Under the pieces are notes generated by a model. That model was not told the origin of the DNA. It ran no database searches and worked only from the letters and a program-made list of their open reading frames with translations. The position numbers and the translations under genes were made by a program. Shown piece after piece: positions 9,208 through 18,800 of a stretch of 64,000 nucleotides of DNA. The first letter of the stretch is position 1. Every line of letters starts with the position of its first letter. The stretch comes from LMUY01 sp965199555 (GTDB lineage: Bacteria; Pseudomonadota; Alphaproteobacteria; Acetobacterales; Acetobacteraceae). The stretch lies in NCBI GenBank assembly GCA_965199555.1, contig CBDASJ010000017.1, forward strand, positions 310,001 to 374,000, read 5' to 3'.

Positions 9208-10410
9208 GTGCGCTTGTCCGAAACCGTCGCCGCCCCTGGCGGACTTGGCCGCCGTCACTTCCTGCCCGGCATGGCCGCACTGACCGCCGGCCTGGGGGCG
9301 ATGGCGTCCCTGGCCCCCGATTGGGGCGACGGCGCGCCGCCTCGCCTGGACCGCACCCCCGTGACGAATAACATCGTTTCGGCCAGCGTGGCCCCCGTGA
9401 TCGTGGCACCGCCATCCCCGCCCATCCACATGCACTCCGCCGCCATGCGGCAGGATTGGTTGGCATTCCGTCACCAGTATATCACGCCGGAAGGCCGGGT
9501 GATCGACACCGGCAACGGCAATGCGTCGCACAGCGAAGGGCAGGGCTGGGGCCTGATGGGCGCCCAGGCCGCGGACGACCAGGAAACCTTCGCCCGGCTG
9601 CTGGACTGGACCACGCACAACCTGCGGCGCCGGCCCAACGACACACTGCATGCGTGGCGCTACAAGCCGTCCGACGCCAACCCGGTGTCCGACCTGAACA
9701 ATGCGACCGATGGCGACTTGTTCATCGCCGCCGCGCTCGCCCGCGCCGCCATCCGCTGGCAGCGTCCGGACTACGCGGCGCAGGCAGCCCGGATCGGGCG
9801 CGACATATTGGGCCTGGTCCGCACCGCAGGCGCCCGGACGGTTCTGCTGCCCGGCGCCGCGGGCTTCGAGAAGCCGGACTGCCTGGTGCTCAACCCGTCC
9901 TATTATGCGTTCGGCTTGTTCGCCGACCTGGCGGCGCTGGTGCCGTCCACGAAGTGGGACGCGCTGCGTCAGGACGGCGCCGCCCTGATCCTGCAGGGCC
10001 GCTACGGCAAATGGATGCTGCCGCCCGACTGGCTGCGGGTGGACCGCGCGGACGGCTCGCTGAGCATTGCACCCGGCTGGCCGCCGCGGTTTTCCTGGGA
10101 TGCGATCCGCGTGCCCATGCACCTTGCCTGGGGCGGCATCGCGGCGGAACCGCTGTTCGCGTCCTTCAACCGCTACTGGACGGCGTCGAAAACCACGCAG
10201 CCGGCCTGGGTGGACCTCCGCAGCGATGAGATGGCGCCGTATTCGGCGCCCGCCGGCATCCGTGCGGTTGCCAGCCTCGCCACCCGTTCGACTGGGCCGG
10301 TCGCGACAAGCAGCTTGCCATCTGTTATGGCTGCCAATGATTATTACGGTGCTGGCCTCGTGCTTTTGTCGCGCATCGCGGCGGAGGAGGTCGCGCACTC
10401 GGCGGCTTGA
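9208..10410 (+). CDS. bcsZ: Cellulose-operon GH8 endoglucanase (CMCax type)
   Basis: A secreted glycoside hydrolase family 8 beta-1,4-endoglucanase that trims or edits nascent cellulose in the periplasm. I start it at GTG 9208 because AGGAG at 9196-9200 is ideally spaced; a GTG at 9106 is an alternative. This gives about 400 residues. A twin-arginine-like leader (GRRHFLPGMAALTAGLGAMA) comes first, then the catalytic domain. The GH8 motifs NASHSEGQGWGLM (acid Glu ~110) and NNATDGDLFIAAAL (Asp ~168/170) are intact. The 3' end overlaps the next gene. In Komagataeibacter the same gene opens the bcs operon. High confidence. Confidence 0.93.
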   Translation: MRLSETVAAPGGLGRRHFLPGMAALTAGLGAMASLAPDWGDGAPPRLDRTPVTNNIVSASVAPVIVAPPSPPIHMHSAAMRQDWLAFRHQYITPEGRVIDTGNGNASHSEGQGWGLMGAQAADDQETFARLLDWTTHNLRRRPNDTLHAWRYKPSDANPVSDLNNATDGDLFIAAALARAAIRWQRPDYAAQAARIGRDILGLVRTAGARTVLLPGAAGFEKPDCLVLNPSYYAFGLFADLAALVPSTKWDALRQDGAALILQGRYGKWMLPPDWLRVDRADGSLSIAPGWPPRFSWDAIRVPMHLAWGGIAAEPLFASFNRYWTASKTTQPAWVDLRSDEMAPYSAPAGIRAVASLATRSTGPVATSSLPSVMAANDYYGAGLVLLSRIAAEEVAHSAA

Positions 10411-11000
10411 TGGGGATGACGATGAGCGAAGAGTCAAACGACGTGACCAAGGCGCTGGCTGCGTTCGGGGCGCCATCCATCCGCTACCACAGTTTCGGTC
10501 AGGCGCAGGCGAGGCCACCGGGTCTCGCCGCCATTCGACGCCCCGTCCTGCCCACCGAGCCGCCCGTGGCCAGCCCCGTGATCGTGCAGCAGACGGAGCC
10601 GGTCGCGGCGCCCGAGCCGTTGCCGGGCCCGCCGGTGACCTCGCAGGCGCCGCCGATGGTCGCGCCGCGGCCGGCACCGCTTCCTGCTGAGCCTGTTCCA
10701 CTCCGCGCGCCACTCTCCGTCGCGCCCGGCGCCACCGTTGCCCCGCCGCCGCGCCCGCTGGCGGAGTGGGCCGCGCCAGTCAACAGCGTGCCCGTTCGTC
10801 CCTTGGTGGCGCCGGCCGTGCCGCCGCAACAACCTGTTCATGTGCCCGCGGCGCCGTCGGCCTCCGTCATGCCGATGCCCCATGCGCCATCGGCAGCCGC
10901 AACCCCATCCACAATTGCGGCCATGACGCTGGCACATGGCGGCGTCCCAAAGTCGTCCAGCAGTTTGGTTGACGTGTTCGACTACCTAGCAGCGTCGTAA
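10410..11000 (+). CDS. bcsH: Proline-rich cellulose-operon protein, BcsH/CcpAx-like
   Basis: About 196 residues, placed exactly where ccpAx (bcsH) lies in Komagataeibacter, between the GH8 gene and bcsAB. Most of it is low-complexity Pro/Ala/Val sequence. Only the ends look ordered: an N-terminal segment DVTKALAAFGAPSIRYHSFG and a C-terminal KSSSSLVDVFDYLAAS. BcsH is known to organise BcsD and the terminal complexes that produce crystalline cellulose. The position and the short terminal motifs suggest the same role, but sequence similarity is too low to be sure. The ATG at 10410 overlaps the bcsZ stop; ATGs at 10416 and 10422 are possible. No signal peptide, so cytoplasmic. Confidence 0.6.
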   Translation: MGMTMSEESNDVTKALAAFGAPSIRYHSFGQAQARPPGLAAIRRPVLPTEPPVASPVIVQQTEPVAAPEPLPGPPVTSQAPPMVAPRPAPLPAEPVPLRAPLSVAPGATVAPPPRPLAEWAAPVNSVPVRPLVAPAVPPQQPVHVPAAPSASVMPMPHAPSAAATPSTIAAMTLAHGGVPKSSSSLVDVFDYLAAS

Positions 11001-11079
11001 GTTCCGACCCGCACCATCGCGTGCGACGGGCTGGCGAGGATACGTCGAGGGCTGCTGATCAACAAAGCTCGGTAATTTG

Positions 11080-11107
11080 CACACTGTTGCCTTTTGGCAA
11101 CCGTGTG
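11080..11107. promoter_or_regulatory. Inverted repeat in the bcsAB leader
   Basis: CACAC-T-GTTGCC, a TTTT loop and GGCAAC-C-GTGTG form a stem of 6 plus 5 base pairs with one internal mismatch, in the 233-bp gap between the bcsH-like gene and bcsAB. It lies about 130 bp before the bcsAB start. There is no T-run after it, so it could be an operator, an attenuator or an RNA-processing hairpin rather than a simple terminator. Function is inferred only from structure and place. Confidence 0.4.
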
Positions 11108-11233
11108 TATTGTTGCAACTAAGTTTTCCTCTCACGCCCTCCCGCTGGACTTTTCACCGTGATAAAAACCGTCGCACAAACCCGTCGCCCAGGGTTAATT
11201 AATGCTTGATTACAGATTTAGGAATATTTCGCG

Positions 11234-14200
11234 ATGAGTGAGACGGCTCGGGTTCGGCGGCTGCGCTGGCAAGGCGTGCCGCATAGCAGCCTCGCCAGCC
11301 GGATCATCGACGTCGTCTGCGGCATCCTCGGCGTGTCCCTTATCGTCGCCGTGGCGACCGTTCAGTTGGAGCCGCGACAGCAGGCGATCCTGGCGGTCAT
11401 CTCGGCCATCGTGTTCCTGATCGCGAACCGCTTTAAAAGCCGCTACGTGTCCGTCTTCCTGGTCATCCTCAGCCTCGCCGTCTCGCTGCGCTACATCTTC
11501 TGGCGGGTGACGGAAACGCTGGATTTCGCCAGCGCGATCGAGCTGCTGCTGGGCATCGGCCTCGCCGTGGCGGAATGCTACGCCATCATCGTTCTGGTGC
11601 TCGGCTACGTGCAAACGCTGTGGCCGCTGGAACGCCGGCCGATCCCGATGCCGGAAGACTTCGCGTTGTGGCCCACCGTCGACGTGTATGTGCCGACCTA
11701 CAACGAGCCGATGTCGATCGTGCGGGCGACGGTGCTGGGCTGCATGGCGATCGATTGGCCACCGGAAAAGATCCGCGTCTACCTGCTGGATGACGGCCGC
11801 CGGGAAGAGTTCCGGGAGTTCGCGGCCGAATGCGGCATCGGCTACATCACCCGTTCGGACAACCTGCATGCCAAGGCCGGCAACCTGAACAACGCCTTGG
11901 CGCAGACCGATGGCGAGTTCGTCGCGGTGTTCGACAGCGACCACATTCCCACCCGCGCCTTTTTGCAGATGACGATGGGCTGGATGATCGCCGAGCCGCG
12001 CAACGCGCTGGTGCAAACGCCGCACCATTTCTACTCGCCCGACCCGTTCCAGCGCAATCTTGCCGCCGGCACCCGCGTGCCCGCCGAAGGCAACATGTTC
12101 TACGGTCTGGTGCAGGACGCCAACGATTACTGGAACGCGACCTTCTTCTGCGGGTCGTGCGCCGTGCTGCGCCGCGCCGCGCTGGAGGAGATCGGCGGCT
12201 TCGCGGTGGAGACGGTGACCGAGGACGCGCACACGATGCTGAAGATGCATCGTCGCGGCTGGGACAGCGCCTACCTCCGTTTGCCATTGGCCGCCGGGTT
12301 GGCGACCGAACGGCTGATCCTGCATATCGGCCAGCGCATCCGCTGGGCACGCGGCATGATCCAGATCTTCCGCCTGGACAACCCGATGTTCGGGCCGGGG
12401 CTGACCCTGGGACAGCGCGTTTGCTACCTCCAGGCCATGGGGCACTTCTTTTTCGCCCTGCCGCGCGTGGTGTTCCTGACCGCACCGCTCGCCTTTCTGC
12501 TGTTCGGGCTGAACATCATCGCCGCGTCGCCGCTGGCGATCGTGTCATACGCGCTGCCGCACATCTTCCACTCGGTCGCGACCAACTCCCGCCTGCAGCG
12601 CAACAACCGGCACTCCTTCTGGTCCGAGATCTACGAGACGGTGCTGGCCTTGTTCCTGGTGCGGGTGACCATGGTGACGCTGTTCGCGCCGCGCCGCGGC
12701 AAGTTCAACGTCACCAATAAGGGCGGGCTGCTGGAAAACGGCTATTTCGACCTGGGCGCGGTTTATCCGAACCTGATCCTTGCCTTCTTCCTGGTGGCGG
12801 GAGTGATCCGCGGCCTGGTCGGGATGCTGTTTTCCCATACGGAGCAGCTCACCTTCCAGGCGCTGTTGCTCAACACGATCTGGGGCTTCTTTTCCCTGCT
12901 GACCGTGATGGCGGCGCTCGCCGTCGGGCGTGAAACGCGTCAGATGCGCAGCCGCGCCCGTGTTCGTGCGACGGTGCCCGTGTCCATCCTGCTGCCGGAC
13001 GGCCGTGCGGTCAGCGGGATCACGCAGGACCTGTCCCAGGGCGGCAGTTCCGTCGTGTCGGAGCGCCCGCTGGGCGTCACCGACGGGGCGCTGGTGCAGT
13101 TCGAGTTCATCATCGGTGGCGAGCCGGTGCTCGTTCCCGCGCGCCTGCTGCGCTGGGAACAGCGCTTCCTGCAAGTCAGCTTCCAGCCGGCAAGCGTCGC
13201 CGACGAGGCAGCTATCGTTCAAGTCGTATTTGGCCGGGCGGATGCTTGGACCGATTGGAGCGCCTATCCGGTGGATCGTCCCCTTGCCAGCCTGTATCGC
13301 GTCCTGGTCAGCATCCGCGGCCTGTTCCGGGCGCCGGATCGGGCACCCCGCCGCCCCACCGGCAGCGGCCCGGCCGCACCCGGCCGCCGCCAACTGGTCG
13401 GCACCGCGGCTGCCATCGTCCTGATGCTGGTGCCCGCTGCCGCCCACTCGCAGGGAACGGTGGCGCAGGGCGCGCAGCCCGGTGGCTTCGTAATCCGCCC
13501 GCTGCCCGGCGCCACCCCCAGCCTCGGCACGTCGGCACAGCGTGGGTCGCCCCCGCCAAGTGCCCCCGCGGCCACCGTGCCAGCAACGCCGCCAGCTGCA
13601 ACGCCGACCGCGACGCCGGTGACCACCGACCCAAGCGCCCCGCCGTTGCCGGCAGCGGGCAATGCCACCGCGGCGACGCCGGCGGTGCAACCCAACCCAA
13701 CCTCCTTCACGCCGACGCCCGGCGCGCCGGCGGCGCAGACCCGCCAGTTGGTGCTGACCTTGCACCAGCTTGGCGCGCTCGGCCCGTTGACCCTGCGCGG
13801 CACCAGCGAGTTGCAAGGCGTGCAGTTCGGCATCCGTGCCGACGAGGTCGTCACGGCGGCCACGCTGAACCTGTCGGGTGCGATGTCCCCGGCGCTGATC
13901 CCGGAGTTCAGCAACGTCACCGTCACGATGAACGAGCAGTACGTCGGCACCATCCCGGTCAACCGTGACCAGCCGCGGTTCGAGAACTTCGAACTGCCAG
14001 TCAGCCCCGTGTTCTTCCAGGACAACAACCGGCTGAACTTCCGCTTCACCGGCCGTTACACGCCCGAATGCAACGATCCGCTCAGCGGCCTGCTGTGGTC
14101 GACGATTTCGGATACGTCGACGCTGACCCTGACCTTGGAACGGCTGCCGCCGCAACGCGACCTGTCCCGCCTGCCGCTGCCGTTCTTCGACCCGCACGAA

Positions 14201-15874
14201 AAGACCATGCTGTCGCTGCCAGTCGTGTTGCCGGCGAACCCGTCCAACGAGTCGCTGCAAAGCGCCGGCATCGTGTCGTCCTGGTTCGGCCAGTTGGCGG
14301 ATTTCCGTGGCGCGACCTTCCCCGTCGTCAACGACGCGCCCAGCGAGGGCAACGCCGTCATCATCGTGACTGGCACCGACCGCCCGGCCAACGTCACGCT
14401 GCCGCCGCTGAACGGCCCGACGCTTGCCGTGGTGCCGAACCCGAACGACCCGACATCTTCCCTGCTGGTCGTGGCCGGACGCACGGGGCAGGAGGCGATT
14501 TCCGCCGCCACGTCGCTGACGCTCGGCAGCCGCACGCTGTCCGGGGACGCCTCCACGGTCGTCAACCCAGAGGTGCCGAAGCGCGTCGCCTACGACGCGC
14601 CCGCCTGGATACCGTCCGACCGGGCGGTGAAGTTCGGCGAACTGGTGGACGCGTCCGAGTTGCAGGGCACGGGCTACGTCCCCGGCACGATGCGCGTGCC
14701 GTTCCGCACGGCGCCTGACCTCTACACCTGGCACAACCGCGCCTTTCCGATGGAGTTGCGCTACCGCGCGCCTCCCGGCCCGATCGAGGACTTGGCCGTT
14801 TCCCGCCTGGATATCGGCATCAACGACCTTTACCTCGCCAGCCTGCCGCTCGCGTCGGAGCCGTCGCGCACGGCGTCGTGGTTTTCGCGCCTATTCAACT
14901 TCGGCGTGACGCAGTCGACCTCGCGCGTGGACGTGCCGGTCTACAACGTGTTCGGGCAGAACGACCTGCAGTTCTTCTTCGACACCAGGCCGCTGCATCG
15001 CGGCGACTGCGTGGCCATCCCGCAGGACGTGCGCATGGCCGTGGATCCGGACAGCACGTTCGACATCAGTGGGGCCTACCGCTTCGCCCAACTGCCGAAC
15101 CTGGCGTATTTCGTCAGTTCCGGTTTCCCGTTCACCCGCATGGCCGATCTGTCGGAAACCGCGGTGGTGCTGCCGCAGCAGCCCAATGCGGTGGAGATCG
15201 GCGCCTATCTGGACATGATGGGCCGGATCGGCTCCCTGACGGGCTACCCGGTGATCCGCCACGTCGTGGTCCGGCCCGATGCGCTGAACAGCGTGTCCGA
15301 CCGCAACCTGCTGGTGATGGGGACGATCGCCCGGCTGGGGCCGGCGGCGGACCTGCTGAAGAACTCGCCTTATCAGGTGAACGGCAACCGCCTGACCGTT
15401 GGGCTGACCGGCGGCCTGGACAGCGTGCGCCGCCTGTTCGGCGACTCTGCCCGGGAGGACCGCACGCGCGCCGCCACGGTGCTGAACGCCAGCGCGGGGA
15501 CGGACACAGCGGCCATGGTCGGTGCGCAAAGCCCGCTGAACGGCGGCCGCAGCGTCGTGGCCTTGCTGGGCGGGTCGGCCCCGGCGGTCGAGGCGATCGT
15601 CACCACGCTGCGTGACGCGGACCAGGCGCCGTTGATTCAGGGTGACCTGTCGCTGCTGTCGGCTGGGCGTTTCACGTCATACCGAGTGGGCGCCGAGTAC
15701 ACATCGGGTGTGCTGCCGTTCTGGTTGTATCCGTCCTGGTACCTGCGCGACTCGCCGCTGGGCATCGTCGGCGTGATGATCATCGGCTGCCTGCTGGTCG
15801 CGATCTTCTACTTCTTCGCGCTGCGCCGCCGGGCGGCGTTGCGGACCCGCACCATCCCAGCCCGGCGCCTGTGA
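11234..15874 (+). CDS. bcsAB: Fused cellulose synthase BcsA-BcsB
   Basis: A 1546-residue inner-membrane polyprotein combining the catalytic subunit and its periplasmic partner, as in Komagataeibacter AcsAB. The N-terminal BcsA half has membrane helices, then a GT2 domain with PTYNEP (~155), DDG (186-188), DSD (234-236), TED (329-331) and QRIRW (367-371), all intact. A PilZ c-di-GMP domain follows, with arginines at 572-578 and DLSQGG at 599-604. A second export-like hydrophobic stretch ending AAAHSQG (~720-735) marks the junction. A Pro/Thr/Ala-rich linker follows, then the BcsB domain and a C-terminal anchor helix (~1515-1535). It uses UDP-glucose to polymerise and translocate cellulose. AGGA precedes the ATG. 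Confidence 0.97.
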   Translation: MSETARVRRLRWQGVPHSSLASRIIDVVCGILGVSLIVAVATVQLEPRQQAILAVISAIVFLIANRFKSRYVSVFLVILSLAVSLRYIFWRVTETLDFASAIELLLGIGLAVAECYAIIVLVLGYVQTLWPLERRPIPMPEDFALWPTVDVYVPTYNEPMSIVRATVLGCMAIDWPPEKIRVYLLDDGRREEFREFAAECGIGYITRSDNLHAKAGNLNNALAQTDGEFVAVFDSDHIPTRAFLQMTMGWMIAEPRNALVQTPHHFYSPDPFQRNLAAGTRVPAEGNMFYGLVQDANDYWNATFFCGSCAVLRRAALEEIGGFAVETVTEDAHTMLKMHRRGWDSAYLRLPLAAGLATERLILHIGQRIRWARGMIQIFRLDNPMFGPGLTLGQRVCYLQAMGHFFFALPRVVFLTAPLAFLLFGLNIIAASPLAIVSYALPHIFHSVATNSRLQRNNRHSFWSEIYETVLALFLVRVTMVTLFAPRRGKFNVTNKGGLLENGYFDLGAVYPNLILAFFLVAGVIRGLVGMLFSHTEQLTFQALLLNTIWGFFSLLTVMAALAVGRETRQMRSRARVRATVPVSILLPDGRAVSGITQDLSQGGSSVVSERPLGVTDGALVQFEFIIGGEPVLVPARLLRWEQRFLQVSFQPASVADEAAIVQVVFGRADAWTDWSAYPVDRPLASLYRVLVSIRGLFRAPDRAPRRPTGSGPAAPGRRQLVGTAAAIVLMLVPAAAHSQGTVAQGAQPGGFVIRPLPGATPSLGTSAQRGSPPPSAPAATVPATPPAATPTATPVTTDPSAPPLPAAGNATAATPAVQPNPTSFTPTPGAPAAQTRQLVLTLHQLGALGPLTLRGTSELQGVQFGIRADEVVTAATLNLSGAMSPALIPEFSNVTVTMNEQYVGTIPVNRDQPRFENFELPVSPVFFQDNNRLNFRFTGRYTPECNDPLSGLLWSTISDTSTLTLTLERLPPQRDLSRLPLPFFDPHEKTMLSLPVVLPANPSNESLQSAGIVSSWFGQLADFRGATFPVVNDAPSEGNAVIIVTGTDRPANVTLPPLNGPTLAVVPNPNDPTSSLLVVAGRTGQEAISAATSLTLGSRTLSGDASTVVNPEVPKRVAYDAPAWIPSDRAVKFGELVDASELQGTGYVPGTMRVPFRTAPDLYTWHNRAFPMELRYRAPPGPIEDLAVSRLDIGINDLYLASLPLASEPSRTASWFSRLFNFGVTQSTSRVDVPVYNVFGQNDLQFFFDTRPLHRGDCVAIPQDVRMAVDPDSTFDISGAYRFAQLPNLAYFVSSGFPFTRMADLSETAVVLPQQPNAVEIGAYLDMMGRIGSLTGYPVIRHVVVRPDALNSVSDRNLLVMGTIARLGPAADLLKNSPYQVNGNRLTVGLTGGLDSVRRLFGDSAREDRTRAATVLNASAGTDTAAMVGAQSPLNGGRSVVALLGGSAPAVEAIVTTLRDADQAPLIQGDLSLLSAGRFTSYRVGAEYTSGVLPFWLYPSWYLRDSPLGIVGVMIIGCLLVAIFYFFALRRRAALRTRTIPARRL

Positions 15875-15888
15875 GGAAAAAGTCTGAC

Positions 15889-18800
15889 ATGGGACCGTAT
15901 TCCCCGGCTTTCCGCGCCCTGCTCCTTGCTTCCGCCACGGTGACCCCGCTGGCGGCGGCGGAAGCGCAGACCGCACCCTCGCCAACCACGCAGTCCAGCA
16001 CGGCAGATGCGATCCGCGTGCTGCTCGACCAGGCCAATTATTGGCGCAGCAAGGACGAGCCGCAGCGTGCGGACGAGGCGTTGGGTCGTGTGCTGGCGCT
16101 GGACCCGCGCAACCCCGATGCATTGGCGGCGCAGGCACAGGCGGCGGCGGAGCGAGGAAACCAGCAGGTCGCCATGGCCGCGCTGGCGAAGCTGCAAGCG
16201 GCACGGCCGGGCGACCCGCGGATCGACAGCATCCAGCAGGTGCTGCGTGCCGGCCCGTTGGACAACGCCGCCTTGTCCGAGGCACGGCGGCTGGCCCAGG
16301 CCGGCAAGCCAGCCGACGCGGTTGCCGCGTATCGCCGTGCATTCAAGGGCAGCAGCCCGCCGCCGAGCCTGGCGGCCGAATACTACCAGACGCTCGCCTC
16401 GACGGATGGCAATTGGGACGCTGCCCGGGATGGTTTGGCGTCCCAGGTGCGGACCAACCCGCAGGATTTGCGCACGCAACTCGCCTACGCCCAGGCTCTC
16501 ACCTACCACGAGGGCACGCGGGCGGACGGCGTCGATCGTTTGGCGGCCTTGTCGAAGCTGCCGTCGATCGGCCAGCAGGCGACCGTTGCGTGGCGCCAGG
16601 CCCTGCTGTGGTCGTCGGACGATGACCGCACCCAGGGGCAGCTCAATGCCTATCTGAGCCGCAACCCAACCGACGCGGACTTGGACGCCAAGAAGACCGA
16701 GCTGACCCGGACGATCCCGGACCCGGGCATCCGGTCGCGGCTATCCGGCTACAATGCGCTGGAAGGCAAGCAGACCGCCGACGCCGAACGGAACTTCAAC
16801 GCGGCACTGGCCTACAATCCCAACGACGTCGATTCGCTGGCCATGCTGGCGCTGATTCGCAAGCAGCAGGGGCGGATGCCCGATGCCCGGCGGTTGATCG
16901 ACAAGGCCGTCTCCTTGGCGCCGGACCGGCGGGAAGAGCTGCTCAGCGCGGTAGGATTGGACGCCGCTGCGCTGGCCAGCGGGAACCGAAGCGGCAACCC
17001 GGGGGCTAGCGGTGGCGGCGACGGCGGTTTGGCGATCCGCCGCGACTACGCGCAGGTGGCGGCATTGACCCGGCGCGGCGAATACGCGGAGGCAGAAACC
17101 AAGCTGCGCCGCCTGATGGGCAACCGGCCCAACCTCGGCAACTACCTGCAACTCGGCGACCTCCAGGCTCGCGCCGGCAAGCTCGCGGACGCGGAAGCAT
17201 CCTTCCGCACCGTGCTGCGCAGCCAACCCAGGAACGTGGCTGCGCTGAGCGGCCTCGGCAACGTGCTGACGCGCGAAGGCAAGGAGGACGAGGCCCAGCA
17301 GATATTCGCCCGCGCCGGCGTGCAGGGCGGCGGGCAATCCCGGGCCGCCCAGTTGGCCAACCAGGCCAAGGCGGCGACCGACTCGGCCGCTCGCATCGCA
17401 TTGCTGCGTTCGGCAGTGGCCGACGCCCCGGCGGACCCGTGGCTGCGCCTGGAACTGGCACGCAACCTTCTGGCGCAGAACCAAGCCGCCGATGCGCGCC
17501 AAGTGATGGCGCCCGTCACGGGGGCGGCAAAGCCGACGGTCGAACAATTGCGGGCGGGCATCTACTTCGCCGACAACTCCCATGATTGGCCGCTGGTCGG
17601 CTCCCTCGTCGAGAAGTTGCCGCCGGCCGCACGGACGGGCGACATGCGCACGCTTGCCGTGCGTGCGGACGCGTCGAATGACCTGCGCGAGGCCCAGTCA
17701 CAAGGCGGCCCGGCCGCGGAAGCACAGCGGCTGGTGGCGCTCGCTGCCAAGCCCGACCCCACCGGGGTGCGCGGCACCGTCTTCGCGCAGGAGCTGATCA
17801 AGCTCGGCGACAAGCGCGACGCCCGCGAAGTGATCCGTGTCGCGCTGAACGCCAGCCGCCCGCCCTTGCCCCAGCAGCGCATCGCGTATGGCGGCATGCT
17901 GATCGCCGCGGGGTATCCGCGCGATGCCCAGGTCGTGACCGGCGGGTTGCAGGGTGACCGGCTGAACCCGCTGGAGCGCAGCAACCTCGCCGAGGTGCGC
18001 GACAACGCCGCGGTGTTCTCGTCCGACCGTTTGGCCGGCCGCGGCAACACCGCGGATGCATATGACGAGCTGGCGCCGCGCCTGGCGCAGAATCCGGAGA
18101 ACCCGGACCTCAACATGGCCCTGGCGCGGTTGTACGAAGCGCACCGCCAGCCCAGCAAGGCGGTCGCGATCACCGAAGAGCTGTTGAAGCGGAATCCGAG
18201 CAGCCTGAGCGTCAGGGTCGCCACGATCAACGCGGCATTGGCAGCCGGCGACACCGGCCGCGCGGCCGAGCTGGCGGGCCAAACGAAGGAAGAGTTCTCC
18301 GACGACCCGCAGGCCTGGTTGGCCTCCGCCAACGTGGCGCGCGCCCGGGGCCTTAACGGTGAGGCGCTGTCGGACCTACGCACCGCGCGGAGCCTGCGCA
18401 CGAAGCAGCTCGACACCACCGACAGCTCCGATGCGTCCAGCGTCATGCCGGAGGGGTGGCTGAGCGGCCGGCAATACGCGCTCAACATCGTGGGCGACGT
18501 GGCCAACGACGCATCGCCGACGCCGATTTCGGCAGTGGGCCGTGCCGAACCGGTGACGCGCGAATACGAGCGCTACGCCCAATACCTGCCCGCAACGTCG
18601 CTCGACGATCCGCGCCCCGCCCCGTCGACGCGGATCGCGCAAAGCGACACGGCCGCACCATTGCTTGCGCCGCCGGCGAGCCCGACGGCACCGATCCAGC
18701 TTTCCCAGGGCCTGGCCGCGGATGGCGGCGCAGTCAGCTACGGCAACCCGTTCCGCTCCACCCCGTCGCCAACCTTGGACGAGCCGAACGCCACGCCGGG

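Noticed and set aside
12545..14734. Long minus-strand open frame within bcsAB
   Set aside because: Mirror of the cellulose synthase coding strand; no domain or ribosome-binding site.
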